Shown: positions 37,766-48,900 of the stretch, one piece after another | Layout: every line of letters starts with the position of its first letter | How positions within the stretch are numbered: the first letter of the stretch is position 1 | NCBI GenBank assembly: GCA_026686845.1 | Contig: JAIVEN010000012.1 | Span: 808,501 to 872,500, forward strand | Length of the DNA stretch: 64,000 nucleotides | From: Adenanthera pavonina | Taxonomy: Eukaryota; Streptophyta; Magnoliopsida; Fabales; Fabaceae | Reading direction: 5' to 3' | The notes under the pieces: model-generated | Told to the model about the DNA's origin: nothing | The model's input: the letters and a program-made list of their open reading frames with translations, nothing else | Databases searched by the model: none | Program-made: the position numbers and the translations under genes

Positions 37766-38150
37766 TGTTTTGCAAGTTTGTCCTAAAGCTAAAAAGAGCA
37801 ACAAATGGTATATGGACAGTGTCTGTTCAAGCCATATGACTGGTGATAAGGAGAAGTTCATCACCCTTAGAGATAAGAAAGGACGAAAGGTGACCTTTGA
37901 AGGTGATCAATATGGCAAAATAGTTGGCATTGGCATTGTGGGCAAGAATCCTGAAACATCCATTGAAGAGGTGCTATTTGTAATTGGCCTCGACCATAAT
38001 CTGCTAAGTGTGAGCCAGACATGTGACAAAGGAAACTGGGTACTGTTTGACTCAAAGTTTTGCCTGGTCATCAGAAAAAGTGATCACAAAATAATCCTCA
38101 AAGTTCAAAGGGATGGTAATTGTTATACTATTGATCTTGATGAACTTCCT
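37766..38150 (+). pseudogene. Ty1/copia aspartic protease, copy 2
   Basis: It reads KWYMDSVCSSHMTGD around 37805-37850, with the catalytic Asp at 37815-37817 and Val where DSG normally has Gly. It then reads KGRKVTFEGDQYGKIVGIGIVG, HNLLSVSQTCDKGNWVLFD and RKSDHKIILK. The whole domain is open (37770-38330 frame). Copies 1 and 3 have Thr and Ala at the Val position; all three derive simply from Ala. Confidence 0.8.
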
Positions 38151-38960
38151 CCCTTAGATTATGTCTGTTTGATTAACCAGGATAATGATAGTTGGTTATG
38201 GCATAGAAGATCAGCTCATTTTAACATGAATCAACTATCAAAATTGGTTAAAAATGAGTTAGTCACTGGCCTACCAAAAATCACCTTTGAAAAAGACACA
38301 GAATGTGATACATGCCTAAGAGGAAAATAAACTAAATCTTCCTTTAAATCTAAAAATGTAGTCACCACAACTAGACTACTAGAGCTATTGCATATGGATC
38401 TGATTGGTCCATCTAGGATAAAAAGCATTGGTAGAAATCTGTATGTTCTTGTAATTGTGGATGATTACTCTAGATTCACCTAGACACTGTTTCTTTCTTC
38501 TAAGAATGATACTTTTGATGCATTTGTAACCTTAGTTAAGAAAGTGCAAAATAAGAAAGGTATTTCTATTGTGTCTATCAGGTCAGATCATGGAGGAGAG
38601 TTTGAGAATTCATACTTCCTGGAGTATTATGATGAGCATGGAATTTATCATAACTTCTCAGCTCCAAGAACTCCTCAACAAAATGGAGTAGTGGAGAGGA
38701 AGAACAGAACAATTGGAGAGATGGCTAGAACAATGCTGAATGAAAAGGAACTCTCTCAAGTATTCTGGGCTGATGCAGTAAACACAGCAAGTTACATCAT
38801 AAATAGAGCCTACATCAGACCAATTCTTGGCAAGACTCCTTATAAGCTGTACAAAGGAAGAAAGCCAAATCTCTAACATCTACATGTATTCGGCTGCAAG
38901 TGCTTCATCCACAACAATGGAAAGGAGAATCTGGATAAGTTTGATGCCAAATCTGATGAA
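38151..38960 (+). pseudogene. Ty1/copia GAG-pre-integrase and integrase, copy 2 (broken)
   Basis: The zinc-binding head is WLWHRRSAHFNMNQL...CDTCLRGK, with a stop after it. The core has HMDLIGPSR (first Asp), DDYSRFT then TAG in place of Trp, IRSDHGGEFEN (second Asp) and VVERKNRTIGEMA (Glu), the D,D35E triad of copia integrases. FWADAVNTASYIINRAY and LGKTPYKLYKGRKPNL follow, then a stop at about 38876. Inactive as it stands. Confidence 0.85.
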
Positions 38961-38966
38961 GAATCT

Positions 38967-40085
38967 GTGCATGTAGTATTTATTGAAAATGAAACTGTTT
39001 CCAAACATGTCACTAATGAGGATGATCATGTTTCAAACTTTAAAAACTTAGATCTTTCAAATGAAGATAAAATTGAACCTCCAAAAGTATCTGACTTTGT
39101 TGACATAGAGGAAGATATTAAGGAGAAAGATTTTGAGATTGAAAATAATGAAGAAATGTCTCAAGAACTCCCTAGAGCTTGGAGATATCAAAGGAATACT
39201 GTTGATCAAGTGATAGGGGATGTTCAAGAGAGAGTTAAAACCAGAAAACAGTTAAGGGATCACATGATAAATTGTGCTATCATTTCTCAAATTGTCCCTA
39301 AATGTACTAAGGAAGCCTTAACTGATGAATACTGGATTTTAGCTATGCAAGATGAGTTAAATCAGTTTGAAAGAAATCAAGTTTGGGATTTAGTGCCCAT
39401 ACCCAAAAATCATCCTGTCATTGGCACTAAATGGGTTTTTAGAAATAAACTTGATGAATTAGGATCAATAATTAGAAATAAAGCTAGACTGGTTGCAAAA
39501 GGATATAATCAAGAAGAAGGTATTGATTTTGAAGAAACCTTTGCTCCTGTGGCTAGATTAGAAGCAATTAGAATTCTGTTAGCATATGCATGCATGAAAA
39601 ATATTATGTTATATCAAATGGATGTGAAGAATGTTTTTCTTAATGGATATATCATGGAAGAAGTTTATGTAGACAAACCTCCAGGCTTTGAGACCTCTAC
39701 AAAATCAAACCATGTTTATAAACTGAAAAAGCCCTTTACGGTTTAAAGCAAGCCCCTAGAGCATGGTATAAAAGGTTAAGTAATTTTCTAACTGAAAAGG
39801 GGTTTAACAGAGGAAAAGTAGATACTACTTTGTTCACTAAGAAAGAAAATAAATATTTACTTATTATTTAAATCTATGTTGATGATATTATATTCGGTGC
39901 TACTAATGATTCTCTTTGCAAGAATTTTTCTAAGCTAATGCAGGGAGAATTCAAAATGTCCATGATGGGTGAACTCAACTTCTTCCTTGGATTGCAAATT
40001 AAGCAGTGTGATGATAGTATCTTTCTCAATCAGTCCAAGTATTTGAAAGAATTGCTGAAAAAGTTTAGGATGGAGAATGCCAAAC
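38967..40085 (+). pseudogene. Ty1/copia reverse transcriptase, copy 2; YVDD present but frame broken
   Basis: The open frame 38967-39746 carries an acidic linker, then NQFERNQVWDLVP, GTKWVFRNKLDE, RLVAKGYNQEEGIDFEETFAPVARLEA and YQMDVKNVFLNGYIMEEVYV. A single missing base in a run of A near 39730 shifts the frame at KKALYGLKQAP. The catalytic YVDD is intact at 39875-39886 but is preceded by TAA at 39869-39871, where copy 1 has CAA. The C-terminal part continues from 39938 with GELNFFLGLQIKQ. The enzyme would copy element RNA to DNA. Confidence 0.85.
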
Positions 40086-40774
40086 TAATGGGAACACCTA
40101 TGGCTACTACAACCAAACTGGATATGGATGAAAAGGGAAAAATGTTTGACATAACCCAGTATAAAAGAATGATTGGATCTCTACTATACCTAATTGCCAG
40201 CAGACCTGACATCATGTTTAGTGTCTGTATGTGTGCAAGGTTCCAATCATGTCCCAAGGAAACCCATGCAACTACTATGAAGCATATCTTCAGATATCTT
40301 ATTGGAACATCACAGATGGGTCTTTGGTATCCAAAAGACAATGGAGAAGATCTCAAAGGATACACTGATGCTGACTTTGCAGGATCCAAAACTGACAGAA
40401 AAAGCACAAGCGAAACTTGTCAGTTTCTTGGAGGATCCTTGGTTTCATGGTTTAGCAAGAAGCAAAACAGTGCGGCCTTATCCACGGCAAAAGCTGAATA
40501 TGATGCAGCTAGAAGCTGTTGTGCCCAAGTCATCTGGAAGAAACAGTAGCTTAAAGATCTTGAGATAGAGATAAAACAAATACCTATAATGTGTGACAAC
40601 CAAAGTGCCATTAACATCACAAAGAATCCAGTCATGCATTCAAGGATGAAGCATATTGACGTTAGGTACCACTTCATAAGAGATCATGTTCTGAAAGGAG
40701 ACATCAGATTAGAATACATCCCTACAGAAGATCAAGTTGCTGACATCTTGACAAAGCCTCTTTCAAAAAGATAG
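40086..40774 (+). pseudogene. Ty1/copia RNase H, copy 2, and end of pol
   Basis: It reads SLLYLIASRPDIMFSVCMCARF, LKGYTDADFAGSKTDRKSTSETC (catalytic DADF region), QNSAALSTAKAEYDAARSC, a stop at about 40549, then in another frame CDNQSAINITKNPVMHSRMKHIDVR and YIPTEDQVADILTKPL to the stop near 40774. At least one frameshift. Confidence 0.85.
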
Positions 40775-41822
40775 GCATTATAAAATCAGGAGAGAATTGG
40801 GTGTGGTAAATCACAATGAACTGTAAGTAAATTTCTGTATCAATCTATTTTTGGAATTTCTAACATTAATTTAATTCTAACTTTAGCATCGGAGCAAGTT
40901 TAATGTAAGTTGCATGTGCTCCTCATGAGTTTAAATGACAATAGATCTGAAAAATGGAGCAAATCAGAATGGAACAGTTAAAAGGTGAAAGAGATAGCAA
41001 GAAATATGAGTTCTGGATCCACTCTGTAAGTTTTTGAAGTTGAAATTCGCATTTTAGTTATGTGTTAGCCGAATTTCCTTGATAAATTGTGTTTTTGAAC
41101 GAGTCAGCATGCTTAACATTCGAATTTAGATGCCCAACAGATAAACTTCAGCTTGGTTTACATTGTAACAGTTCTCGGTGGTCCCTCAAAATTCATCTGT
41201 TGGTCCTTGAAAGTTCAAATTTTCAAAAATAAAAGTTCAATGTTATCTTTGTCCAACATGATGATTATACAAATGTCTATTTCTTAACATACGCATGTTG
41301 GAGAACCTTTACAAAGTGTAGAAATTCGAATTTCTGATTCAAAATTTGCCTGTTGAAACATGCTTATAATGTTGAATCTCTGAAAGATGAATTTTCATAT
41401 GCATAATTCATTTGTTGTTTGTTGCATTGATTATTGCTTGATACCTGTTCTTCAAAATTTGAACTTTGTTGAAACAAAGTTCGTCTGTTCATCATGTGCT
41501 GCTTGGATCAAGCCTCTGCCAGAAGAACTTTTAGAAGAAAATTAGTCTGTCAGTAAGCCTTGCTGAATGGTTTAACTTTTAACTGCTCGAAGTTTGAATT
41601 TTGACCCCTCAAAATTCGTCTGTCAGGGGGTTACACACATTAAAACCGACGGTTTTCCACTGAACAGACACAGCCCTATTCATCTTTTCTCTGAGTCTGT
41701 TCAAATTCTCTCTTTAATGCTCTTCAATTCTGATCATAAATCTTCATTTCCCATCGTTTAAGCTCTATTTCACATCCTATAAATCCATTCTTAGCTTTAT
41801 TCTAAAACATTCATCCACGTAA
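40775..41822 (+). other. pol-ORF3 spacer with LTR-type palindrome words, copy 2
   Basis: About 1 kb without a usable frame. Words such as AACATTCGAATTTAGA, GAAATTCGAATTTCTG, AAAGTTCGTCTGTTC and CTCAAAATTCGTCTGTCAG occur in both orientations, as in the LTRs. The last 120 bases before ORF3 lack them. Confidence 0.7.
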
Positions 41823-44008
41823 ATGGCAATAGTAAAGAATCCAGAAGTTGGAAAGGGAGAGGCACGACCAAAGAGAATGGTCAAATCCCAATATACCTCA
41901 AAGGAGGATGAAAAACCAAAGAGAAAAGCCGAATCAAGCAAGGCAACTCCCTCCAAATGACAGAAAACAACTCCAAAGGGTGAATCAAAGAAAGCTGGAC
42001 CTTTTTCACCGAAGAAACAAAGCCTTCAGTTCCTGTTCCTGCTACTGCTGCTGTTACTTCCAGTTCCTCCTCCAGTACTGAATCTGAAGAATACCAACTC
42101 ACAACAATACCATTATGGAGCAGTCCTCATATTCAAGAGGAATACTCGACCAAGTTTATGAGTAAAAAGGTAATCAAGCCTCATTGTGTGAACATGGAAG
42201 ATTTCTTATTCTCTAATAATTTTAATGCTGGACTATGGATGCTGAGATATAAGAATCTGTTAGAGATACTGGAAAGGTATGAAGATGAAGTGGTTAAGAC
42301 ATGGTATGCCTCCCTGAATTATAATAGCAAGAAGAAGAAGTGGGAGGTCAATCTAAGATCAAGGACCATCTGACTCACAGATGGAACTTTTAATGAAGTA
42401 TTGGAAATTCCAGGGCAAGATGGCCTTAAGATTGACATCACTACTTCTGGGTATATGGATGAGGCAGAGACTGCTGATGAAAAAGGTGGACCATTCCTAA
42501 ACTACAAGGAGAGCATAATGCTGAACACTTGGTTTAGAAGAAAGGAGAATAGGCCACCCATAATTTTGTTGAAACCCACTGACCTCAGTGTTCAAGTGAG
42601 GATCCTACACTACATAGTGTCTAGGATTATCTTCAATAAAGGAGGTAGCTTCAATTTGATCACAAGGGCGACATGTAATGGCAGTAATCATGTGCGGGAA
42701 GCTTATCAACCTGGGACATATCATTCTTCAACGTATGATCAAGGCAAGGGATCAGAGGAAAGACTCTACACTACCCTATGCAGCAATCATTTCCAATATT
42801 CTACAATATGCTAGAATTCAGCACCTTGAAAAGCGGAAAGAGAAGCCCACTAAGATTTTCAAGGAAGAGGAGCTACAAAGAATGGGGATTGAGAGAAAAG
42901 ATGGAAGATGGGTTGGGAAGGGAGCAAAAAAATCTGAAGATCTCTTCTTTGATGAAGATGCCTCCCTACAGCAAGAATGTACCTCTAAGGCTCCTGCAAG
43001 ACCTACACCTCAGCCTTCTCAGCCTGTCCCATCTCCATCTCTGCCTGCTCACATTCCATCTACTCCCTCCTCTCGTGCCAAGCCAACCAAGATCACTGAG
43101 TTGTATGACAGTTTCTCTACACTCATACTAAGCATCAGGGATGAGCAAAATGTCAAGTTTGCTCATATGTAAGATCAGATCCACGAGTTGGCCAAGAACA
43201 TGATAGTGGTTGTTGATGTATATGATGACATTCAGAATGCCATTCCTGCCACATCTGCTCCACCACAGCCAAGATTCTCTGAGCCTGCTAAGTCTCCAAC
43301 TCCTGAGCCTCAAAGCCCCTTCGTGCTAGCCTCTCCTAAGCATGGTGATGCTGTAGATGATACTAAGGTTGCTGGAATACTGAGCACACCAAGTCTTGCT
43401 CCTCCCTTGGACTATGGTATGGAAGAAAAAGGCCCTCAAGATTCAAGCTCTCATAACCCCATTCCAGTAGATGCTCAAGAGTCAATCACGTACCAGCAAG
43501 AATTGAGCAAGTAGAAAGATTAGTGGCAGCCATCTCCACTTTACCATTCATGCAGGCTACCCTAAATGAAGAAAGGAGCATTGTGCCTTTTGTTGATTTG
43601 GAAGCCATTGCACACAATGCTCTCTTGTAAGCTCAGAGAAGAAGGCTTGAAGAAATGTTTCCTCCTCCTGCTCCCTCACTTGTTAGATATTATGGTTTCT
43701 CGAAGGAAAGAAGGGCACAATTGGCAATTACAAGGCAAGAAATTTTTGAACTTCTTGAGATTTCTGATGATGAAGATGAAGACACAAGTTCAGAAGTTTT
43801 TGAGTCCTTGCCAAAACACAATCCAGAAATGCCATTTGTCCCTGTACCTCTTCAAGCTATTCCAGTTTCTCAGATCCCTCCTCCTGCTGATTTTGTTCAC
43901 CTTCCCGATGATGCCAAAAATGGGGAGAAGAGTGAGCAAACTAGAAAGTCTGCTGCAGAGCCTTCTGGAAAAACTTATAGCAAGAAGACCAAGTCAAAGA
44001 AAAAGTGA
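41823..44008 (+). pseudogene. Third ORF of Sirevirus copy 2: Transposase_32-like domain, Pro-rich linkers, heptad region
   Basis: About 728 codons from ATG at 41823 (MAIVKNPEVGK) to TGA at 44006-44008, broken by an early TGA (about 41958), a stop at 42371, a frameshift near 42675 and others. In order: a Lys/Arg-rich head; a domain at 42150-42830 with VNMEDFLFSNNFNAGLW, DEVVKTWYASLNYN, ILHYIVSRIIFNKGGSFN and CGKLINLGHIILQRMIKARD, resembling the plant Transposase_32 (putative plant transposon protein) family; a Pro/Ser-rich linker; a heptad stretch (ITELYDSFSTLILSIRDEQN); an acidic Pro-rich region; and a Lys-rich tail (TYSKKTKSKKK). It sits where Sireviruses carry an env-like ORF, but no signal peptide or membrane anchor is visible. 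Role unknown. Confidence 0.65.
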
Positions 44009-44306
44009 TTAGAACTTATTCTTGGGTCCTCTTGTAGTGCTGTATTATGTTTCTGTTGTTTGTGTATTATGTTTTTGTATTCTGTAATGTGTTGCACTGT
44101 TGTTTCTTGTAAAGTGACATTTGATGAAATGAAAGAATTCCTTGGTTGCAATGATCTGTTCTTGTTGAACTTTGAATAAGTTAATAAATCTCTTTACTTG
44201 ATCTACTATACATTATATTTTTTGGATTATAATGCATATGTTGAGGGGGAGCTTGTTAAAGCAAACCCAAGCACTAATCTAGTTTGTAAGTTATTTTGTC
44301 ATCATC

Positions 44307-44320
44307 AAAAAGGGGGAGAA
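44307..44320 (+). other. Polypurine tract of Sirevirus copy 2, second run at 44241-44251
   Basis: AAAAAGGGGGAGAA abuts the 3' LTR at 44321. TTGAGGGGGAG lies 56 bases upstream. The same pair is seen in copy 1. 44009-44306 is otherwise untranslated. Confidence 0.8.
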
Positions 44321-45974
44321 TGTTGAATTTTGATGATTCCAAACTAACATTCAAGAGCTTGGAATAAAGATATCACAGGTGCACAAAAGGGTTCAAGCGA
44401 AGGAATTCTAGAAAAATCAGTGCAAGAATAGATATAGAATGTTTAGTAATGTTTTAATTTGAGTAAAAGACTTTGATTTGGTGAAAAGATGTTTTAGAAC
44501 CTTGACTCTATGTTAATTCATGGAATATTTGAAAAACACCCACCAACAGATGAAGTTTGAAAGGTTTATACTGATCTGCTGTTTTGAAAATTCAAACTTT
44601 GGCTTTGACAATTCAAATTTCATATTGAAAATGAACAGGTCTGAAAAGAGGCTTCTCTGACAGATGAATTTTGACTTGAGAAATTTGAATTTTGATACGT
44701 GTCTAAAAAGAGCTTTCTCTGACAGACGAACTTTGGCTTTTGAAAATTCAAATTTCAGATAAGATGCAACTTATGAAAATTAAAAAATTCATCTGAGAAT
44801 ATGTCAAAGTTCATTTGAAAACAAGTTTAAAAAGAGCTTTAAAATTGCTCACTAACAGACGAACTTAAAACCTGAAAATTCGAATTTTAGACACAAAACT
44901 TGTGAGTCTGTTGTGTTGATATGTTGACATACGAATGAAAAAATTCAGAAATTTGAACTTTAAAGTAAGTCTGAAAAGAGGTCTCTCTGACAGACGAACT
45001 TTGCCCTTTGAAAATTTGAATTTCGAATTAATGAACTATTGTGCCTCATTGAACCAGTTACTGACAGACAAATTTTGGGGTTCCAAAATTCGAATTTTGA
45101 AGGCACTGTAGCAAATTGAAATTACTGTTCACACTTAACAGAATGACTTTAAACATGAAAATTCATATGTTCCAACATAGAATCATTTTCTAAAGATGAA
45201 AATTTGAATTTTGCTTCATAACAGACAAACTTTAGGAGTTCAACGTTAAAGGCTGTAGCTTTTGGTTTCTGCGAAATTCATCTGTTGACCAACTGAAATT
45301 CGAACTTTGAGTGTCAGAAGCATTAAATGCGGTTGGTAAATAGATAGTTTCTCAGAGTAACCATTGGATAACATCTCTAATGGCTAGATCTTGTCTCTAA
45401 CATATAGTTGGGGCAGAAATCTATAAATAGAACTTCATTTGAAGATGTGGGTAACAAAAATTACTTTGTATGTACTGAAACTCTGCCAAATCATCTATTT
45501 AAAGTCTCTTATTCTCACATACTTCAAACTTCGTACTCCAACTTTCATATTCACTCTGTTTAAGACAGTTTATTTGTTGTACATAATCTTATCTTCATCT
45601 GGAAGAAAGATTTTCTTGTGAGGGGATATCATAAGGGATTGGGGAAGCACTTAGTGAGAGTGCAAAGAGTGAAAGTGTGAGCTCTAGAAACAGAGCATCA
45701 ACTTTGTATTGAGACATTTGCAAGAAGCCCACTGAATTCTTGCAGAATAGTGGAAAATCTCAAGTGGTGACCTGGGGACTAGACGTAGGTCAAGTTGAGA
45801 GACCGAACTAGGATAAATATCTGAGTCTTCTCTTCCCTACTGCTACTTTTATTGTTTATTCATTCATACTCTGTTTTACCATCACACTTTGCTTTCTTCA
45901 CTTTCTTGACATTTTGCAGAAAAATTTTTAATCTTCTCAATTCACCCCCTCTTGGGAAGCCAGCTTATCTAACA
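44321..45974 (+). repeat. 3' LTR of Sirevirus copy 2 (complete)
   Basis: 1654 bp, TGTTGAAT to TCTAACA. TATA is at 45421-45429. The conserved GACGTAGGTCAAG and GACCGAACTAGGATAAA block is near 45782-45815, and the U5 stem-loop (CTTCTCAA...TTGGGAAG) at 45933-45959. Palindrome words fill 44540-45310. Confidence 0.9.
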
Positions 45975-48900
45975 CTTTCCAACGAACCCAAGACTTTTGT
46001 GGGCACTTCCTTTGGTCTTCTAAGACTCCTTTGAATCATATTGTCTCATAAAATAATGACATTAGCCACTAATTCTATGATCTCATCTACAAAGTGTACA
46101 TAGAAAACCCTAAAATTCCAATTGAACTATCCTTTGGGAAATTTTTGTACAACACACTTGTTCTAATCTATTTTAGACCCAAGAAATCCATTTTTGGGGT
46201 AAAAATTATAAAATTTCCTCCCTATCTCAAACCCTAAATGGGCAACAAATTTCAGAAAATAGTAGAAAAATATCTACTCCATGAATTTGCAAACCAATCA
46301 GATATTAATGCTTTCTAAGTCCTTTCAAAGCTTTTCTATGGATTGATTTCTTCATGGCTCAACTTTCTCTCTCTTCTATCTCTCTAGGTTGAAAATTTCA
46401 GAGGTGATTTAGAGAAAAATAGTCCATAAAACACCACAATACTCAAGTATAAGCAATATAGTAACTAAATAAATCTACCTTAAGAGTTTTATGGCCAAAC
46501 TTTGTCTTTATCTTCTTCCTTTTTCTCTTGCAATTTGGTACTCTTGCTCTCCCTTTCTCCTCTGTTTCAAATGTGTCTTGGTTGTAAAAATAACTTAACC
46601 AAGCTTTAACCCCAAGCTTAGAGGAAAGAGAACAAATGCAAGACAAATCATTGTTATTTTTCACTTGATCTTGGTTACTTTATTCAAAAGCTTTTCAACT
46701 AATTCCTAAGGTGTCCCTTTGGAAAATCAAACTCCACATATGCTCTTTTTTGGCCAGAAATTGCTTTAATACTTTTAATGGACCAATATACCCTTTAACA
46801 ATTAAATTTATTTGTACTGATTGAGTATTTTTGTCAAAATTGTCATTAAATTAGTACATAATTATCTAAAAATTATTCTTGATCCAAAATCATTATTTTG
46901 TCCCAAAATATATTTTAGCAATGTTCAATCACTGTCTTTGAATCAATATTGCTTTTGTCTGCAGTATAAATTCACCTTTATTGGGTAAAATATTAATAAT
47001 AAAACTTTAATGCCCAATAAACATTATATTGATCTCATTAAATTCTAAGTAGTATTTCATTGAGCTTAACTCATCGAGAGCTTCATTTTGACTATAATTT
47101 TTAACATTTACAAAAATGTCCTTAACTTGGGGTAAATTTATAATTTTTGAAACTTTTAGGTTATTAGATGTAAGGTTCCCCAAAACTTCTTCACACATGA
47201 ATCCCACGTAATTTCCTTCCTTCAAGGGACTAAATTGTAAGGAATTTTATTCCTAGGGGTAAAACCATATTAATCCATACCTTTCAAGAACTAACTTGCA
47301 AATAATTCTTCTTTCTTGAGGCAAAATTATAATTTTCTTCTTTTCAATTATAATTTGGAAAATCATCCTTTTTGCTCTTTCATGCATATTCCTGTGCCTC
47401 TCCATTTTATGTAATTCTAGACATATTTTAAAATATTATCCCTTTTATCTTACTAACTCATTTAATATCCGACAAAATACCGGATATTATATATCTCGAG
47501 GTCACAAATCCCCTCAAATAACTCAAATAATAATAGAAAATCATCATAAAACATTATTATAATCAATATATATCATCAAATCATTGCAATTTATATGACA
47601 ATATAAGGCAAGATTAGGCAAGTTTACTACCTTGTAGCTTCCCTTTGCTTTTCAAACTTTGTATAATTTTCCTTTGGCTTTCCACAACTCTCTTGAATCC
47701 TAATGCATCATAATACAATGTTATTAGCCAATGATTTCATGACCTTACTCACAAAGTAGGCATAAAACTCTTAAAATCTATTTGCTTTTCTCTTGATTTC
47801 TCTTGTACAACACACTTGAGTTTATCTATTTTGGACCCAAGGAATCTATTTTTGGGATCAAAATTTTGAAATTCCATCTCTAAATTGAACCCTTAATCTG
47901 TCCAAAAGTAAGGGAAATTGAAAGAGAAATATATGCTCCACAATACTTAAAACCACTTAGAGAATCATGCTTTTAGCCACTCATTTATGCCTTTTCCTAA
48001 GTTTATTTTATCATAGATCAACTTTCTCTCTCTAAACTCATCCATGGCTGAAACTTAAGGTGAGAAATGAGAGAGAAAACTCCATTAAACTTTCACTAAA
48101 TGTTTGAGAATACAAAATAGAGTGCATGGATACTTACCTAAGTTACATGAGTTAGATCCTTTGCTTATAGCTCTCCCTTTTCTCTCAATTTTTTTCATGC
48201 TCTCACTCTCTCTTTTGGCTTCTATTTAGACGTGAGGATGAAGAGAAATGAAGGCTTTTGGAAGCTTAACGAAACTTTGAAGGAAAGGGAACTAATAAGG
48301 GAATAGTAATGTTAGGTTATTTAACTTCTTGGTTAATATTCTTACAAATATTTCACTTAAATGAAATAACTTAATTCCCTTCTTGTCCTAGGCTATAAAT
48401 CACTCCATCTTATAGAATTATTGGGCAAAAATTACTTCATGAATTTTATTAGTCCAAAATAACCTTTACCAATTAATTTTACCCTTATCAATTAAATACG
48501 TTTGCCTTAATTTTCATTTAATTGATACTGGATTATTCTAAAGTTGATTTTGGACTAAATTTATCTTCTTGTTCCAAAATATATTTATGTGAGGTGCACA
48601 TAATATTTCTATCCCCGTACAGTATTTTATAGGGTCCACGATTCCTTTTTTGGTATGTTATTTCCACTTTAATCTTCAATTCTAAGTATAAATTCATATA
48701 GAATCAATTAGCTTCTAAGCAATATTCTATTGAGTCTAGCTTGTCGCGAGCTTTGTTTTGACCATAATTTTGAAAATACTGAAATTGCCCTTGACTTGGG
48801 GAAAATCATAATTTTTAATACTTTTAGACCCTTAGGTATAAATTTCACCAAGGACCACATTGAATGAAATTCTTCCTCTTTAAGGACTTGATTGAATAAA

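Larger units (their letters stand above)
35907..45974 (+). mobile_element. Sirevirus-like Ty1/copia element with 5' deletion (copy 2)
   Basis: The order on the plus strand is: truncated 5' LTR (35907 to about 36687), C-terminal gag, protease, integrase, reverse transcriptase, RNase H, 1-kb spacer, ORF3, polypurine tract, 3' LTR (44321-45974). Flanks CTTTT (35902-35906) and CTTTC (45975-45979) are a near-perfect TSD. A deletion of roughly 1.65 kb joins the middle of the 5' LTR directly to gag, removing TATA, primer site and the gag N-terminus. The copy therefore cannot start its own transcription or priming. It is the most readable copy for pol and ORF3. Confidence 0.9.
34852..47491 (-). mobile_element. 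Gypsy solo LTR D, host of Sirevirus copy 2 (pieces 34852-35906 and 45975-47491)
   Basis: It runs from TTTAACACC (decayed TGTAACACC) to GATATTATA (decayed ATATTACA), net about 2.57 kb. Flanks CATCC and TATCT differ only by C/T changes. Across it the outer LTR reads ...TTTGGGGCAT then CTCGAGGTCAC..., matching ATGGACATCCCGAGGCC in the LTR at 30583-33125, which confirms the insertion point. Confidence 0.7.

Noticed and set aside
41823..44008. ORF3 as a viral-type envelope protein
   Set aside because: No signal peptide, membrane anchor or cleavage site is visible; the best-resolved domain resembles Transposase_32.
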